Source of the DNA: Cristatella mucedo
Taxonomy: Eukaryota > Bryozoa > Phylactolaemata > Cristatellidae
Reading direction: 5' to 3'
Assembly: GCA_009760855.2 (NCBI GenBank)
Contig: WPIO01000009.1
Coordinates: 1,872,501 to 1,936,500, forward strand
Length of the DNA: 64,000 nucleotides
Position 1 is the first letter of the stretch. Each line of letters begins with the position of its first letter. Under the pieces are notes generated by a model that worked only from the letters and a program-made list of their open reading frames with translations, was not told the DNA's origin and made no database searches. The position numbers were made by a program, and so were the translations under genes. This document shows positions 12,541 through 24,663 of this stretch, in pieces.

Positions 12541-12680
12541 TGATTTAACAGCCTCATTTTTGTAGCGGTATAAGAGCCTTGACAGCTATCACCACCACTT
12601 GCAGTTTGCAAAAAAGAATCGCCTACTATAAGATTCGAACTCACGACCTCGGTCATAAGCGGTAGCATCTTACCTCCTGA
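12541..12680 (-). mobile_element. SINE family B (tRNA-derived) copy
   Basis: The plus strand starts TGATTTAACAGCCTCATTTT and later has AGATTCGAACTCACGACCTC. The reverse complement gives a pol III B-box-like GAGTTCGAATCT. Close relatives lie at 51448-51617 and 21651-21820, which also begin with GATTTAACAGCCTC. Confidence 0.7.
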
Positions 12681-14710
12681 ATTATCATAGAAAAGAGCTC
12701 AAATCTTCCCTTGTAAAGGTAGTGGTCCGGACTTTGGAAGCCGGGTTGTTCAGTGTGCAAGGAGAATCTATGTTTCCTGTCAATCAGTGTGACAATGTGT
12801 GTGGCTGTGTCCTCTGCTCCGCATCAGCAAGTGTGTCAGCCGGGTCGCGTCTCAGCTGCAGCACAAGCAGCAGCAGCAGCAGTAGTAGCAGCATAAGCAG
12901 TAGCAGCAACAGCAGGGCGAGAGGCAGTGCTAGCGCCTCGGATCGTGTTCCCCCAAAGCGAAGCGAGTGCGCCCGAGTGCTGCCTTTGCTTGATTTCGTC
13001 TTTGCTTACTTTAGCGGCAGGATCGCCGAAGGGAATCGCGAGCGCGAGGTCGCCCTACATCGTGGGCTGCTCTCGATAGTTCGGGCAGCGGTGTAGCTAG
13101 TAGCTGTAGCTAACAAATAATGGGGTTTGGTGGCTCAAGACAAAGCTAGGCGGCGCACGAACGCAGCGTAACGGCGCTAGTGCCAGCCGACGCTCGAGAA
13201 ATACCGGCGAAGCTCTGAACCTTGGGAATCGCGGCCAGAGACTTGTAGGTTCGGCACCGAAGCGAGCAGGTACGCCAACAGAAGCAGAACACGGCAGCAA
13301 CGACGAGCGCCTATGGCCTTGGCCTTGACAAGTTCATATCCGTACCGCTAGGAAGACCATTTGACAGTGATGGTGGGCTACAGGCGTTCAATGGCGGCCA
13401 CGAAGTGCAACGGCTAAAGCACGGCTCAAAGCCTAGACATCAAATCAGCTCAACTGCTGGACCTCCAACTCTTGGACTACGACTAACTGCCTTAGACATG
13501 GTTTCGGCTTGTATGCCGCATTGGCCATAGATTGTCGCATAGTCGGTTGCTAGCCATTACAATTCAGGAACGGCGAACAATCAACATCAGGCATAATCTA
13601 GCGGATTTAGCACGCAATCAATTCAGAGGCGAAGCCTATGCCAAGTGCAAAGACGTACCTCTCCCAGGATGCCAACCGGTAGCGATGCAGCCAGCACTCG
13701 AGACCCTGCAATTTCAGCTACCATATCAACATCGAACTAGCAAAAGCACACATAATTGGCTGCATATTACATCAGACCCGGCAGAACTTCCAACAGACTT
13801 CTTTGCAAGCTTACAGCAGTTCATGACTCACTGATTGGCACAGAATTGCTCCAAGAGAGCGCTTGCTGTAAGGCTCAAGCGTATATACTGACCATTTCGT
13901 AAGTCATAAAATGATCCATAAATTGCAATGCTTGTACGGCTCGGCTCGTAGCGGCTACTTCATATGCGGTTCTCAGTTTGAGGTAGCAGTAGAGAGGATT
14001 CGCTCACATATTCCTTAGATGTTTGATTACAGAGAAATACAAGGTACCGCTAATAACTAGTTAAATATCAGGACGCGATAGAAGAGAGCTGAACTGCAAC
14101 AGTACTTTGAGTTTGGTAAGAATAAGGAATAATGCTACCTGCCAGTCACAGTCCTGGTTTCTAGAACGCCAGCTTTTCTTAAGTCGTGGTCGTTTCCGGC
14201 TATAGGCACTTTCCCCTTAGGTCTGGCGGGCCTTGCATCTACCGCCTACGGCATTTCCGGGTAAAAATCGACCAGCCACACCCAGAGGCCCTTTTGCAAA
14301 TTAAGAGACTGCACATCAAACCAAACCTGTCAGGTTCAGTCCCGAGTAATACCCGCAGAGTCGGCATCGTACTAGCAACCTCCTCTGCCGACGACACGAG
14401 GCCAGATACGACTGCCTTCCCTAAGGCAGTCTAAACATCCACTTCGCACAAGTGGCAGCTACGGGGGGGGGGGGGTGGTGGGTGTGCCGGGACATTCGCT
14501 ATTGCAAGCTAACTCTAGGTCTTCTTCGGCCACGGGGCTGCCGCCGGCAGCGACTGATGTCAATGAGGAGGGTGAGCATGTGGCAGTTGCTGATCGTGGA
14601 CGCAGCGAAAAGAAACAGCAGTCCTCGAGGCATCTACAGTGGTCTGCCAGAGTGACGGTCGGCCTGCTCGTGCTTAACGGAGCATCAGATTATAAAGGCA
14701 TGCGCATTTA
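12681..14710. other. No gene recognised
   Basis: Contains a serine-rich low-complexity frame from AGC/AGT triplets at about 12865-12915, and short unrelated frames. Nothing looks like a conserved exon. Confidence 0.45.
14463..14475. repeat. G13 homopolymer
   Basis: Thirteen consecutive G, followed by GT-rich bases. Shorter G or C runs occur near 1002, 1302, 9930 and 40944. Confidence 0.95.
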
Positions 14711-14846
14711 ATTAATTTGTTAGCGCACTAAGAGAATTTGATATCTATTCAGGCGCTTCGCAAATGCCACGGAGCTCGAGCCCACGACCTCAGCCAGACT
14801 TTGATCGGGGCGAGCAGCTTAACCACTGGGCCAAACCAGCGAAAGC
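14711..14846 (-). mobile_element. SINE family A (tRNA-derived) copy
   Basis: The reverse complement reads, in order, a TGGCCCAGTGGTTAAG A-box-like segment, GTCGTGGGCTCGAGC with the B-box-like core GGGCTCGAGC, and a tail containing GCGCCTGAATAGATA. It matches the copies at 31784, 53184 and 57823. Confidence 0.75.
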
Positions 14847-17800
14847 GCCGATGGCTACTGCGAACATGTACACTATGATAAAATTCAAAAGCTTCGAAGT
14901 GACCCAGATCTTCACGCAGGACCCGGCAACTCAGGCAATGTGACGGCTAGCACGTCTGTAATTTAAAAATACAGAGCGACCGGAAGCCTGCAATGGGACT
15001 AAACGCTAAAAAAGAATTTCGCCTGTATTGGAATCGAAGGTGCGGCCAGCTGCAGCTACACTCTTTTCTGAAGCTTGCTGAATACTGCAAATTGGATTTT
15101 CGCTCTTCCTTGTTAAAGTCGTTATGTTGACAGTAAACACTATGGAGGCTTTCTTTTGGCGCGAGCGATCAATTGAAATACATGTGGTATCAATTGAAAT
15201 ACATGTGGTATAATACATACGGTATAAGGTTAGGTCCTCAAAAACATCCAAATATTTTTATTGCCGCTGGAGTTCTGCTTACAATATACTAGTTCAACTG
15301 TTTGATGGGCCACTTTTTTAATATTTCATCTGTTTTACTTACTTTCGGAGCCCTCTAAAAATGATTGTAAGCTGCCGATACGCTCAGATGCAAACTGGCA
15401 ATGTTCCGGCATTAGAATATACATACAAAATCAGGCTACTGTACTTGAAGCCAGGCCATAAGTGCTAGGGAATAAATTCCGTCTAGAATAAAGCCATGGG
15501 AGAGCAAGAATTGTGTTAAAAAAGCAAAGTGAGGCCAATCAACATTTTCTAGGACTATTCAGTGGTTAAAATTCATAGTTATGAAAAATCTAGCTCGCTT
15601 GCCTAAGCCTAACCACTGAGGTTCAGATTTTTCCACCTCACCGTGACATCCTGCATTGCACAAAAGCTGGAAGGGAATGAAGAGGTGGCTGCTTAATAGC
15701 CATTGCTCGACACTGGCACACATTTTCCCTCTCACTAAAATACTGCCATCAATTAGCTCAATATGGCTCAAACACGGTTTGATTCCTGCTCGTGCATCTA
15801 TTATAGCGTACCTGCAGTCACAGTGTCAAACTGCTTCTTTGCTTTCTTACTCACGCGAATTTTGTGAATGCAAATGTCGGCCTGTGAGGTATTCATATAA
15901 ATCGCCCACGGGGGTCACTGGGCTTGATGGCGAAATCGAAAATAAAAGCGACTGTCCTTTTTGCTCAGTATTTTCCCTCGCCCCATTTCCCTGCGATTTT
16001 TCGGCAGAATTTCCTACAGAGAGTTTGCTCAACAAACAGTGCACAGCTGACGAACCTTTTCCCTCTCCGACCAACCGATCTAGGTGCAGCTCTTTCTCCC
16101 TGCTACCGAAGCACCATTCTTGTCACAATGCACGCACGTGTTCAAGTGCACGTATGCTGCTAGCACACGCCTCTGCTCACCTCTCTTATCCACTCTAGCG
16201 ATTAGCTTGGGTCGGCAAAGCAGACTGTGAAACGTGACCTCGATACGACCGGCATGATCGTTCTCTGCTGCTGAGTCTGTTGCAGTTCTATTTCGGGTCA
16301 TGCTTGGTGTTGGCTCTGACCCGCCGACATGCTGGTACTGCTGAGTGCATGCTGGTACTTCGGTGGATATGACAGCTGCTATCAGCAGTGTTTGCTCTCT
16401 GCAGGTTATTCGTGACAGCTCCACTGGGGCTAGTTCTGTCCGAGGTATGCGTTACACCGTTGATTTCTGTGCCCCAGGCTATGCTCACAAGACCATGGAG
16501 TTCATGCGGTCGTGCACCTATGTTTATCACGAGATCGCGAGGTGCAATGTCGAGGGGGCTCCTTGTATCCCTAACTTCATAGCTCCACCCTTCAAAATAC
16601 TCATACTCGGGCTGGAGGCTGGCGAATACTATAGCTTGGACCGCCGTAGCAGTTGCATACACTGCCTCTCTTACAGTCTGACAGTCTGCCACGAGCTTAG
16701 GGTGTACAAATCTGCAACCTCGACCAGTCCAGCGGAAAGCAGCAGTGCGACGCCAACCTCGCATAAAGACTCTCGCTTGAGAATCTATCTCACAAGGCTT
16801 CGTGCTATAGTGAGGCTAATTGCTTGCAGCCGCGTAGCCTCGAAGTGTGGTCAGACCCACTGGGGTCTCTTATTGGTAATCCGACGTTCTGGCAGCAGAC
16901 GACGATTCGACCGCAAAACCGTTCAGCCGTCGACGTTTCGATCGTCGACAGTTTGGCTGAAAACCATGACGCGTAGGCTGTGCTGTTCGGTTTTCTTAGA
17001 TAAACAATAGTTGCTTACGCCTAGCCGGGATTGTGCAGTGAAAGTAAAGCCTCTGGGCGAGCCGCGATTTCTGACAAGTGAAGCCGGACATCCGGCTAAT
17101 TAGAAACCGACTTTTAGCCGCCAAAGGAAGCGGTCTCAATCAATTTAATCGCAGTGGCCGATTCGGGCATAAGCAGAGCTGGCCCTCTAATTCGTCTTGA
17201 TCGATGTACTCTTCCCCCACCGATCCCAATCACAAAAGTTAAGTACCTTTGCACATGTAAAAACCATTTCATCGGTTGCCCCCAGACCTGCCCTCCCCCT
17301 CCTGGGTTTTTGGTTCGGCTATATTTTGCTTCAAACCGGCAATATATTTAACTGATCCCTGCCTAGCCTTGGTGTAATTCGTGCGGAAAATATTTACTGA
17401 CGGTCGAGGAGTAACGTATACTCGTCAAATTACAGTTTGGATCTGGGTCCTATAACACGGTTTCCTTGTAAGTTATCATCGGTTGGAGTGGGGCACCTAA
17501 AGACTCGACCGCCTCCGATGCCCCAGGCTCGGGTTCAGCTTCCAAAAAACAGACCACATCTTTCATAGCTTAATTAAAACACAATTTCTTCGTTGGTGAC
17601 GGTCGAGGGGCGTAGGAAGAGGGGGGCAGCCCAGCTTGCCTCTGCTCCGCTGTAGGGGGGGCCGGCAAATGCTCCCTCCTCTACAGGCTCCGGACGCTGT
17701 CTCCAGAAACCTTTCGATGATGACCTGCTGAATGGCATAAGATTGCCTATAAGATTGCCTACGAAGCCCAGCTTAGAACTACAACAGGACTCGATAATTT

Positions 17801-18600
17801 TGTCACCGAGTTTGCTTCGATAACTTCCGATTATCTCGATTCATTTGCCTCATTTAATTTGTGGCAATGTAGTCTCTGGATTATACACGGAGTGTGAGAC
17901 GCCAGTTTTCGAACAGAAGAGTGCGTGTCGCGGGTGGTGGTGCCGATCGGACCGATACACTGAACGTCAATGTACTTCTTCAAGGAGGTGCAACCGTTGC
18001 CTCTACGTTGTCCTTGAGAAATAACCATTCGCTTACGTTCAGCCCTCGTGCCAGCCATTTGACACTGGCGCTAGTACGTGGCCCTTTAAAGAGAGAGCCC
18101 TAGGTCGCCCGTGTTTCGCGAGCAGGAGAACGAACGCCAGATCTCCTACCAAAGCACCGGCCGAGAAAAAACCCGACGATGGTGGCTCGGGTGAAACTTT
18201 TACACTCGCTGTCTCACGGCGGACGGCTTTTCAGTCGTTCCGTATTTACCAATTACCCCTCCGTCAGGCTGACATTAGTAGCCTGGCAGCCGCCCGAATT
18301 GGACTGCCTACTGGAGTAGTAGATGGGTTTTGGAAAATCGACTTTTCACTCACTCTTGCTGCGAGGCTTATAATGGAAAATTCGCGAAATAACTAAGTGT
18401 TTATAACGCCTTGCAAAGTTAGACTTCATACTGCTATGACTAGGCGAAGGCTATACAGTGACAGAATCCGTTGGGCTGTGCTGCCGTCTTGCTAGCACCA
18501 GACCGACTGAAGGGAAGTACACTAGCATTTGTCAGACAGCTATCCTACCGTCAATGCAACGTGGACAAATGAAAACGTTGGACCCACGATTGCAGGATTA
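14847..18600. other. No gene recognised
   Basis: Contains a direct repeat of a 20-mer (ATCAATTGAAATACATGTGG) at about 15169-15208 and a region open on both strands at 16288-17010 (see findings). I recognise no family in either reading. Confidence 0.45.
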
Positions 18601-18624
18601 GCCGCTGGCTGGATCTTCGCCTGT

Positions 18625-18760
18625 CGACGCTAGCTCGCTCTCGAACTTCACCTTCCCGATGGTGAGTTCGAGTCCTGCAGCGGGAAATTCTTTTTTACCT
18701 GCTTAAGGCGGGATGAAAGCCGCCTAGCCTGTTCTGCCGCTATAGAAATGCTGAGGCTGG
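18625..18760 (+). mobile_element. Probable SINE family B-like copy
   Basis: GGTGAGTTCGAGTCCTGCAG is a B-box-like core, followed by GCGGGAAATTCTTTTTTACC and GCCGCTATAGAAATG. The layout resembles the plus-strand family B copies at 35175 and 42490. It is diverged, and the boundaries are approximate. Confidence 0.45.
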
Positions 18761-19394
18761 TCAATTGGCTAGCCAATCCTCTACTATTTAAGAACGATTG
18801 CTTGGTTCGACAGGGGCTTCGTTTGTCAGTGGCAGCGACATGCAGCTGCAACGAAGAGCTGCCAGGTAAGCGGCTAAAACCAGACGAAGGTGGCAGCGTG
18901 AGCAGCAAAGTTTGCGAACGGAACAAGTCGGGGCTGCCGGAGCCTTTGGAACCAGCCGCTCCGTATCTCGCGCTGAAGCTTCTGTACTGTTCCTACCTGC
19001 AGAGCTACTAGCTGCACCCAACTGCATCTATGGTACCTGCATTTATTTAGGTTGCACCTTCGTCAGCAGCGGCTCGCTGGGTGGTTCGAGACCTTCTCAC
19101 TTCGAGCCTTGAACCCTGGCTGTCCTCAGAATTTGTCTAAAACAACTGTCGCACCTGCCTGTAATAGCCGAATCGGCCAAATTTGAGTTTGATGAACAGC
19201 TGAGCTTCAATGCGTTAAATTAAGAAGTACTGTGAGAGTCCTACCGGCCAAAAGTGGTGCTAATGCAATGCAGGCTGGTCATAATAGCCACCAGATTGCC
19301 TTCCTGCCAACCGCGTTCATTCGCAGTTCGCACGTTATTAGTAATAGCAACCGCGCATATCATATGTATTGTGACCTCATGTTAATAGCACTTA

Positions 19395-19915
19395 ATAAAG
19401 CTGAGTTTACGCGGTGAGCCTTGCTTCCTACCTACTTCCGTCCCACTTCAGTCTTCCTTTTTGTAGGAAGTTTACACGGTCAGTCTTCCTCTAAGTGTTG
19501 CTTCCTACTTGCTCCTCCCCCTGAGTGATCATGGGAAAATTGCTCTCGTTAGTGAGGTGGGAAGCTGGCCTCCACGATGCACCTGCGGATTAATTTTAAG
19601 CCGTCACGATTGCCTTTATCGCCCCCAGCCGCACTAAAATCTTATTTTGTGACTAACTCACACAATCCCATCAGCATGTCTCTCGTCGCTAATCGAGCCT
19701 TCCGCCACGATTTTCAAAGGAAATAAGCCCTTGGCGGCGCCTACGATGGGTCGTTTGCCCAAGTCGTAGCGGAGTCTTGGCCAAGAAGTAGAACCACGTT
19801 TGACTGCCGCCTTGAGTCTTGGTCCGCCCCTTCCGTGAAGTATACACCCAAGACTCAAGTAGGTAGGAAGCAGGTAGTAGGAAGCAAGACTCGCTGTGTA
19901 GAACCGGCTTAAGCC
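19395..19915. mobile_element. Probable non-autonomous DNA transposon with long imperfect inverted ends
   Basis: The left end (AAAGCTGAGTTTACGCGGTG, then AGCCTTGCTTCCTACCTACT) is mirrored by the right end, whose reverse complement reads AAGCCGGTTCTACACAGCGA, then GTCTTGCTTCCTACTACCTG. TTAA occurs at both outer edges, but a target duplication is not clear. The interior (about 400 bp) has no transposase. The superfamily is not assigned. Confidence 0.6.
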
Positions 19916-20109
19916 TATGCTTATCCGAGCCTAGTCAGGCCAAAGGAACAGCAATAAAGTTAAGGACAGCTTATCCTGCGGTCTCCTTTATGTAATAGTG
20001 GCGGCTATCACTTCCGCTCGCAGCGGGCTCCTTGTGGTACGCTTCGGCGAAAACCTTCGAGGCTCTTCTCGCGACTGGGCAGCCAGCTTCATTTTTCGAC
20101 GCGGCTTAA

Positions 20110-20326
20110 AATAATAATAATAATAATGCACATGATAAAGCGCCCCCAGAGAACTCAAATCTCTTTTTAGGCGCTTTATATTTGCTGCAAAGGGAAACGC
20201 GATTGAACGGTGAGTAAAATCATGCTTGAAAGACAAACAAAATGAATAATATGGTTAGTGGTGACATGCACAGGGTCAGCATGCAAATGTGGTTAGTGGC
20301 AGCATGCACAGTGCCAGCGCGAATAA
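20110..20326 (-). mobile_element. LINE family 1 3'-end fragment
   Basis: Starts AATAATAATAATAATAATGC, then GCGCCCCCAGAGAACTC and the 3' UTR with TGCACAGGGTCAGCATGCAA. It is close to the 3' ends of the copies at 22086 and 32960. Confidence 0.85.
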
Positions 20327-21650
20327 CTTACCCCGAACTTGGCAGCACCGCAGCTCTCCCACACAACAACTCTCGCAGGGCACCGAGGGCACCACTGAAC
20401 TGTTGACTGGCGGAAAGTCTCGGGTGAAAATTTCGCAGGCTTCACGGAATTAAAAATTATTTTTTTTTAAATTAAAATTAAATTCAAGTTTTTACATATG
20501 ACACATGAAAAAATTGAATGTTTTTTTTTTATACCAGGCTTTTGGTCATACGCTCACTGCGTTGCTCTGAAAAATCAGTATATTTCAAATATACTGCTCA
20601 CAAAAGTATACTACGTGTGGAACGATAGTCCTTTTCTATACTTGTAAGTCATTTTAAGCATTTGGAAAAAAGCAAGAAATACCAAAGAGCCAATTTGTTG
20701 CACAATGCCATTTACTAGTCTCGGTTGGGGACCGTCATTTTAGGCTGCACACAAAACTTATTAAACTGACAGATCTGGAGATTTAGCTCTACAAAGGGTA
20801 CCCATTTATACCAGCCCGGGCAAAAAGTGCCTACACTATAGATTACAAAACCCAATTGCCAATGCTTGAGCAGAGTTGGCTTAAACTTGTTTGCCAAAAG
20901 CCTTCTCCGTGTACTCACTGACCAAGAGATTCAAACTTATCTGCGCGTAGCGTATGCCTGAAACTATTTTTACCATCACGTCAACGTGATTGCTCTCAAT
21001 CAATATCATTTGATCTAACTGCACCAACAAAGATTTCCTAATTTGTGCCGTGAGCTTTACTTTCACTCTTGCTCGAGCCATTCACGATGCTGCAACCCTA
21101 ACTGCAACCCTAACCCTAACCCTAACTAATTGCCAGCAATAAGCCGTCGGTCCCTTTCAGCTTGCCAAGCTTTGGTCTCGCTGGCTTCTAAGTGCGCTCG
21201 AAGTGTGGCCTGATGCGGGCAGCTGGCAGTTCTTCTTATAAGGGAATGTAAAACAATATAATAGCTTAGATTATCATCTTCGCAGGCTCAAGTGACTGCT
21301 TGGTCTATCGCGAATCTATGCGACATGACATGCGACATGTCGGTGGCCGCTGCCATGCTCTGCAACTATCGCACCACGGCTGCGGGCCATGAATGGACTG
21401 CAGTGACTGAGGCATTAAGTCTGCGAGTCAGACCATTCCGCGCTCTGGCTCCTAGTAATGATTTGACTCCACTATTGTAGATAATTAATTTTCTATTATA
21501 TTTTCAGCCGATATTGGTCAAGAAACAATTTGTATTCGATTTTAATCTCACGCATGCGCACGCTCTCTTCGATCGGCGATAATTTTGACACATCCTCACG
21601 AACACACACCACCTGCAGGGGAACGAACATTCGACTACAAAAAGGTCTAG
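20327..21650. other. No gene recognised
   Basis: AT-rich stretch near 20450-20530, then unassigned sequence with short frames. The only structured feature is the telomere-like repeat at 21090. Confidence 0.45.
21090..21126. repeat. Short interstitial telomere-like repeat (CCCTAA)
   Basis: Two imperfect CTGCAACCCTAA units followed by three consecutive CCCTAA units and AC. It matches the TTAGGG telomere repeat of most animals. Confidence 0.85.
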
Positions 21651-21820
21651 GCTGATTTAACAGCCTCATTAGCTTAGCGGCAGAAGAGCCTTAACGGCTC
21701 TCGCCGCTGCGGCCTGTTGACAAAAAAGGATCGCTCTGCAGGACTAGAACCCAGGACCTGGGTCGTGAAGAACGAGCACCTTGTCTCGCGGGCTAAGACC
21801 CAGGAGCCACTCTGTATGGT
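21651..21820 (-). mobile_element. SINE family B copy
   Basis: Begins CTGATTTAACAGCCTCATTA and continues AGAGCCTTAACGGCTCTCGC, as in the 51448 copy (AGAGCCTTAAAGGCTATCAC). The B-box-like segment is TAGAACCCAGGACCTGG on the plus strand. Confidence 0.7.
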
Positions 21821-22867
21821 CTATCAAAAAAATGCCACCGTATTCACTCGAGCTTTCACATTGGCTGACTTATAAACTCTTAGCCAGCGAAGTTTATCCT
21901 AGCGGTACATGCTTTCAACAGAAATACGAGCTGCGTCGTTATTCCACCGCATTTTCTTAAAATCTCATTCTCTTCGCAAGACACTAATTTTCCGCTGCCA
22001 TGCACCTCGGGTACTAACTGTAGCACTCTCTTCCTGACTTTATCGATACATCTCGTGGGCTTGCATGGCTCAAATAGCTTTATTAATAACAATAATAATA
22101 ACAATAATACACTTGATAAAGCGCCCTCAGAACTCAATCTCTGTTTAGGCGCTTTACATTTGCTGAACTCAATCTCTTTCTAGGTGCTTTACATTTGCTG
22201 CAAAGGGAAACGCGATTGGATGGTGAGTAATGCTCGATAAACAACATGAATAACATGGTTAGGGTTACATACACAGGGTCAGCATGCAAGTGTGGTTAGT
22301 GGCAGCATGTGCAGTGTCAGCACGTATAAGCACATAAAAGAGGAATCACAGGGACCCACTAAACCAGGGGTGTCCAACACGTGGCCCGCGGGCCACAACC
22401 CGGCCCGCCGAGGTCTTCTATGCGGCCCGAACCGTTATCCAAAAAATATTTGTCACCATGTTTTTCGTTAATTTTTAATCATTACAAACGGCGATATAAG
22501 GCGCTGTGATGTACTTCACGCGCGCGTGAAGCGTGAAAGTGTCCGAATGGCTATTTTCGCGTGAAGGTAAAACAATCGATTTATTTTGCTAGCCTTCATG
22601 TGAACATTTTGGCGTGAAGGGGTAATATATTTGTGCTACAGCGGCGCCATTACGATCACATTTATAACGTTTCCGCAAGCGGAATTAACTGTTTCACACT
22701 GTGGATAGAAAAAAGAGCCGTTTCTCAGCTGCTGCTGCACGAACTGGAATCAGTCAGGTAGGTTTTTCAAAAAACACGTATTGCTCAACTTACTTACTAA
22801 TACTGCTGTGATAAAATATAAATTAATCAATTCGTAACTGATCTGTTTTTTGATTTCATAGAGAAAA

Positions 22868-24663
22868 ATGGAGGCGAATGTGAATACTAGCACAAAACGA
22901 AAAATTGACGCAGAAGGAAGACTTTTCAAAGCATCTTGGACTGTAGACTATTTTGTAATGGAACACTTCGGTAGGATAATGTACCTAATATGCCAAGAAA
23001 CAATTGCCGTTGCAAAGGAGTACAATGTTAAGCGACATTTTTCAACAAAGCATGGCGACAGGTGCAACAGCCTGACTGGTCAACTTCGAATCGATCGCGT
23101 GAACTCGTTGAAACAGAGCGTCATCGGACAGCAGTCATTGTTTACAGCAGTCAGCAACAAGTCTGAGGCTTCAACCAAAGTAAGTTTTTTAATAGCTGAA
23201 GCTATAGCTAAGCGGGGGAAAGCATTTTCCGATGGTGGATTTGTTAAGGAATGCCTTAAGCTGTTTACTGGTGTGGTCTGTCCAGAAAAGAAGTCAGAAG
23301 TAGGGAAAGTCAGTCTTTCTCATCAAACGGTTGCGAGAAGAGTTGACGAGCTCGCATCCAACATAGAAGAAAGTCTCACTAACAGACTTGCTGAGTGCGA
23401 ATTTTATTCTCTTGCGCTCGACGAAAGCACGAAAATAGCGATACGGCTCAACTGTCGGTGTTTGTACGCGGAGTCAGGAAAGTTTGTCATTATCGAAGAA
23501 CTGTTGGATATATGTTCAATGAAAGGCACTACAACGGGGAGGGATATTTTGGATCAGGTCAAGAGGGTCCTCACAAAATTTAATCTTCCTGAAACTAAAT
23601 TGATTGGTTCAACCACAGACGGAGCCCCTTCAATGACAGGTAGACACAATGGATTTATATCTTAAATGGTAAAATTAGTACCTCACAAAATTGTCAGTCA
23701 TCACTGCCTCATCCACCAAGAACAGCTATGTGCAAAGGTCTTGAGCATGCAACATGTAATGGACAATGTAGTTTCAACAGTCAATGTGATAAGTTCTCGT
23801 TCACTAAACCACAGACAATATCAGGCTTTCCTTGAAGAGTTGGGATCAGATCATTGTGATGTTATTTATTTCTGCCAAGTCCGTTGGCTAAGTAGGGCAA
23901 ACACGTTAGCCAGGTTTTGGTCACTTCGGCTGCAAATAAAAAAAAATATGACTGAAAAGGGAAAAGATGTTGGCTTCCTCGATGACCAGCAGTGTATGAA
24001 TGACTTGGCTTTTTTGGTGGACATGACCAAACATCTTGCAAATCTTAATGTCAAACTACAAGGTAAGGATCAACTGGTCCATAAAATGTATGAGTGTGTT
24101 GTCGCGTTTGTGCAAAAGCTGAAACTTTTTTGGAAACACTTAGATCAGAAGAAACTGTTACATTTCACAACACTAGCAACAAGATCGCCTGAAACGCTGG
24201 CTCATATGAAGTACTCCACTCTTGTTAGCAAACTTGTTGATGAATTCGAAGAGAGGCTTCAGGATTTCCAACAACATGCGGATGACATGAACATGATTAG
24301 TAATCCATTTAATATCGATCCCTCTGATGCATCTGATGAATTTCAACTCGAACTAATCGACATTCATAATGACAGCAATTTAAAAACTGCTTATGATCAG
24401 CACGACCTTGTTACCTTTTACAAGCAGTATGTTTCATCAGAGTCTTTTCCTGACCTAGCCAAACATGCTCGCAGGTATATTGTACTTTTTGGCAGCACAT
24501 ATTGCTGTGAACAGCTTTTTCCAGACTGAAAAGTGTGAAAACAAAGACTCGATCCGTTCTCACAGATGAACATTTATCCGGAATCCTTAGAATTGCCACA
24601 TCCACTATTGCAGCAGATGTCGACTTTTTATGCAAACAGAAACAATGCCAAATATCTCATTGA
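22868..24663 (+). pseudogene. hAT transposase pseudogene (ZBED5/GTF2IRD2-like)
   Basis: Family match by eye to hAT transposases that gave rise to ZBED5 and GTF2IRD2-type genes. The ATG at 22868 lies just after an apparent 3' splice site (TTTTGATTTCATAG). N-terminal BED-finger region: HFGRIMYLICQETIAV...YNVKRHFSTKH, where the first Cys position is Tyr39 while Cys42, His57 and His62 remain. Catalytic-core landmarks are LALDEST (Asp185) and STTDGAPSM (Asp251). Beyond a TAA at 23663-23665 the same frame continues with SHHCLIHQEQLCAK and VRWLSRANTLARFW to 24529. Breaks: the TAA; a pair of compensating frameshifts between about 23432 and 23478 (the other frame gives SDTAQLSVFVRGV); and a frameshift near 24515, after which another frame carries TDEHLSGILRIATSTIAADV. 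It is inactive as it stands but only modestly decayed. Confidence 0.9.

Noticed and set aside
15656-16198. 180-codon plus-strand frame
   Set aside because: No recognisable motif, no clear splice context, and overlapped by opposite-strand frames. Left unannotated as a gene.
22868-24529. A domesticated ZBED5/GTF2IRD2-like host gene
   Set aside because: It lies between intact TIRs and target duplications and carries a stop, frameshifts and a lost BED cysteine, so it is a dead transposon gene rather than a host gene.
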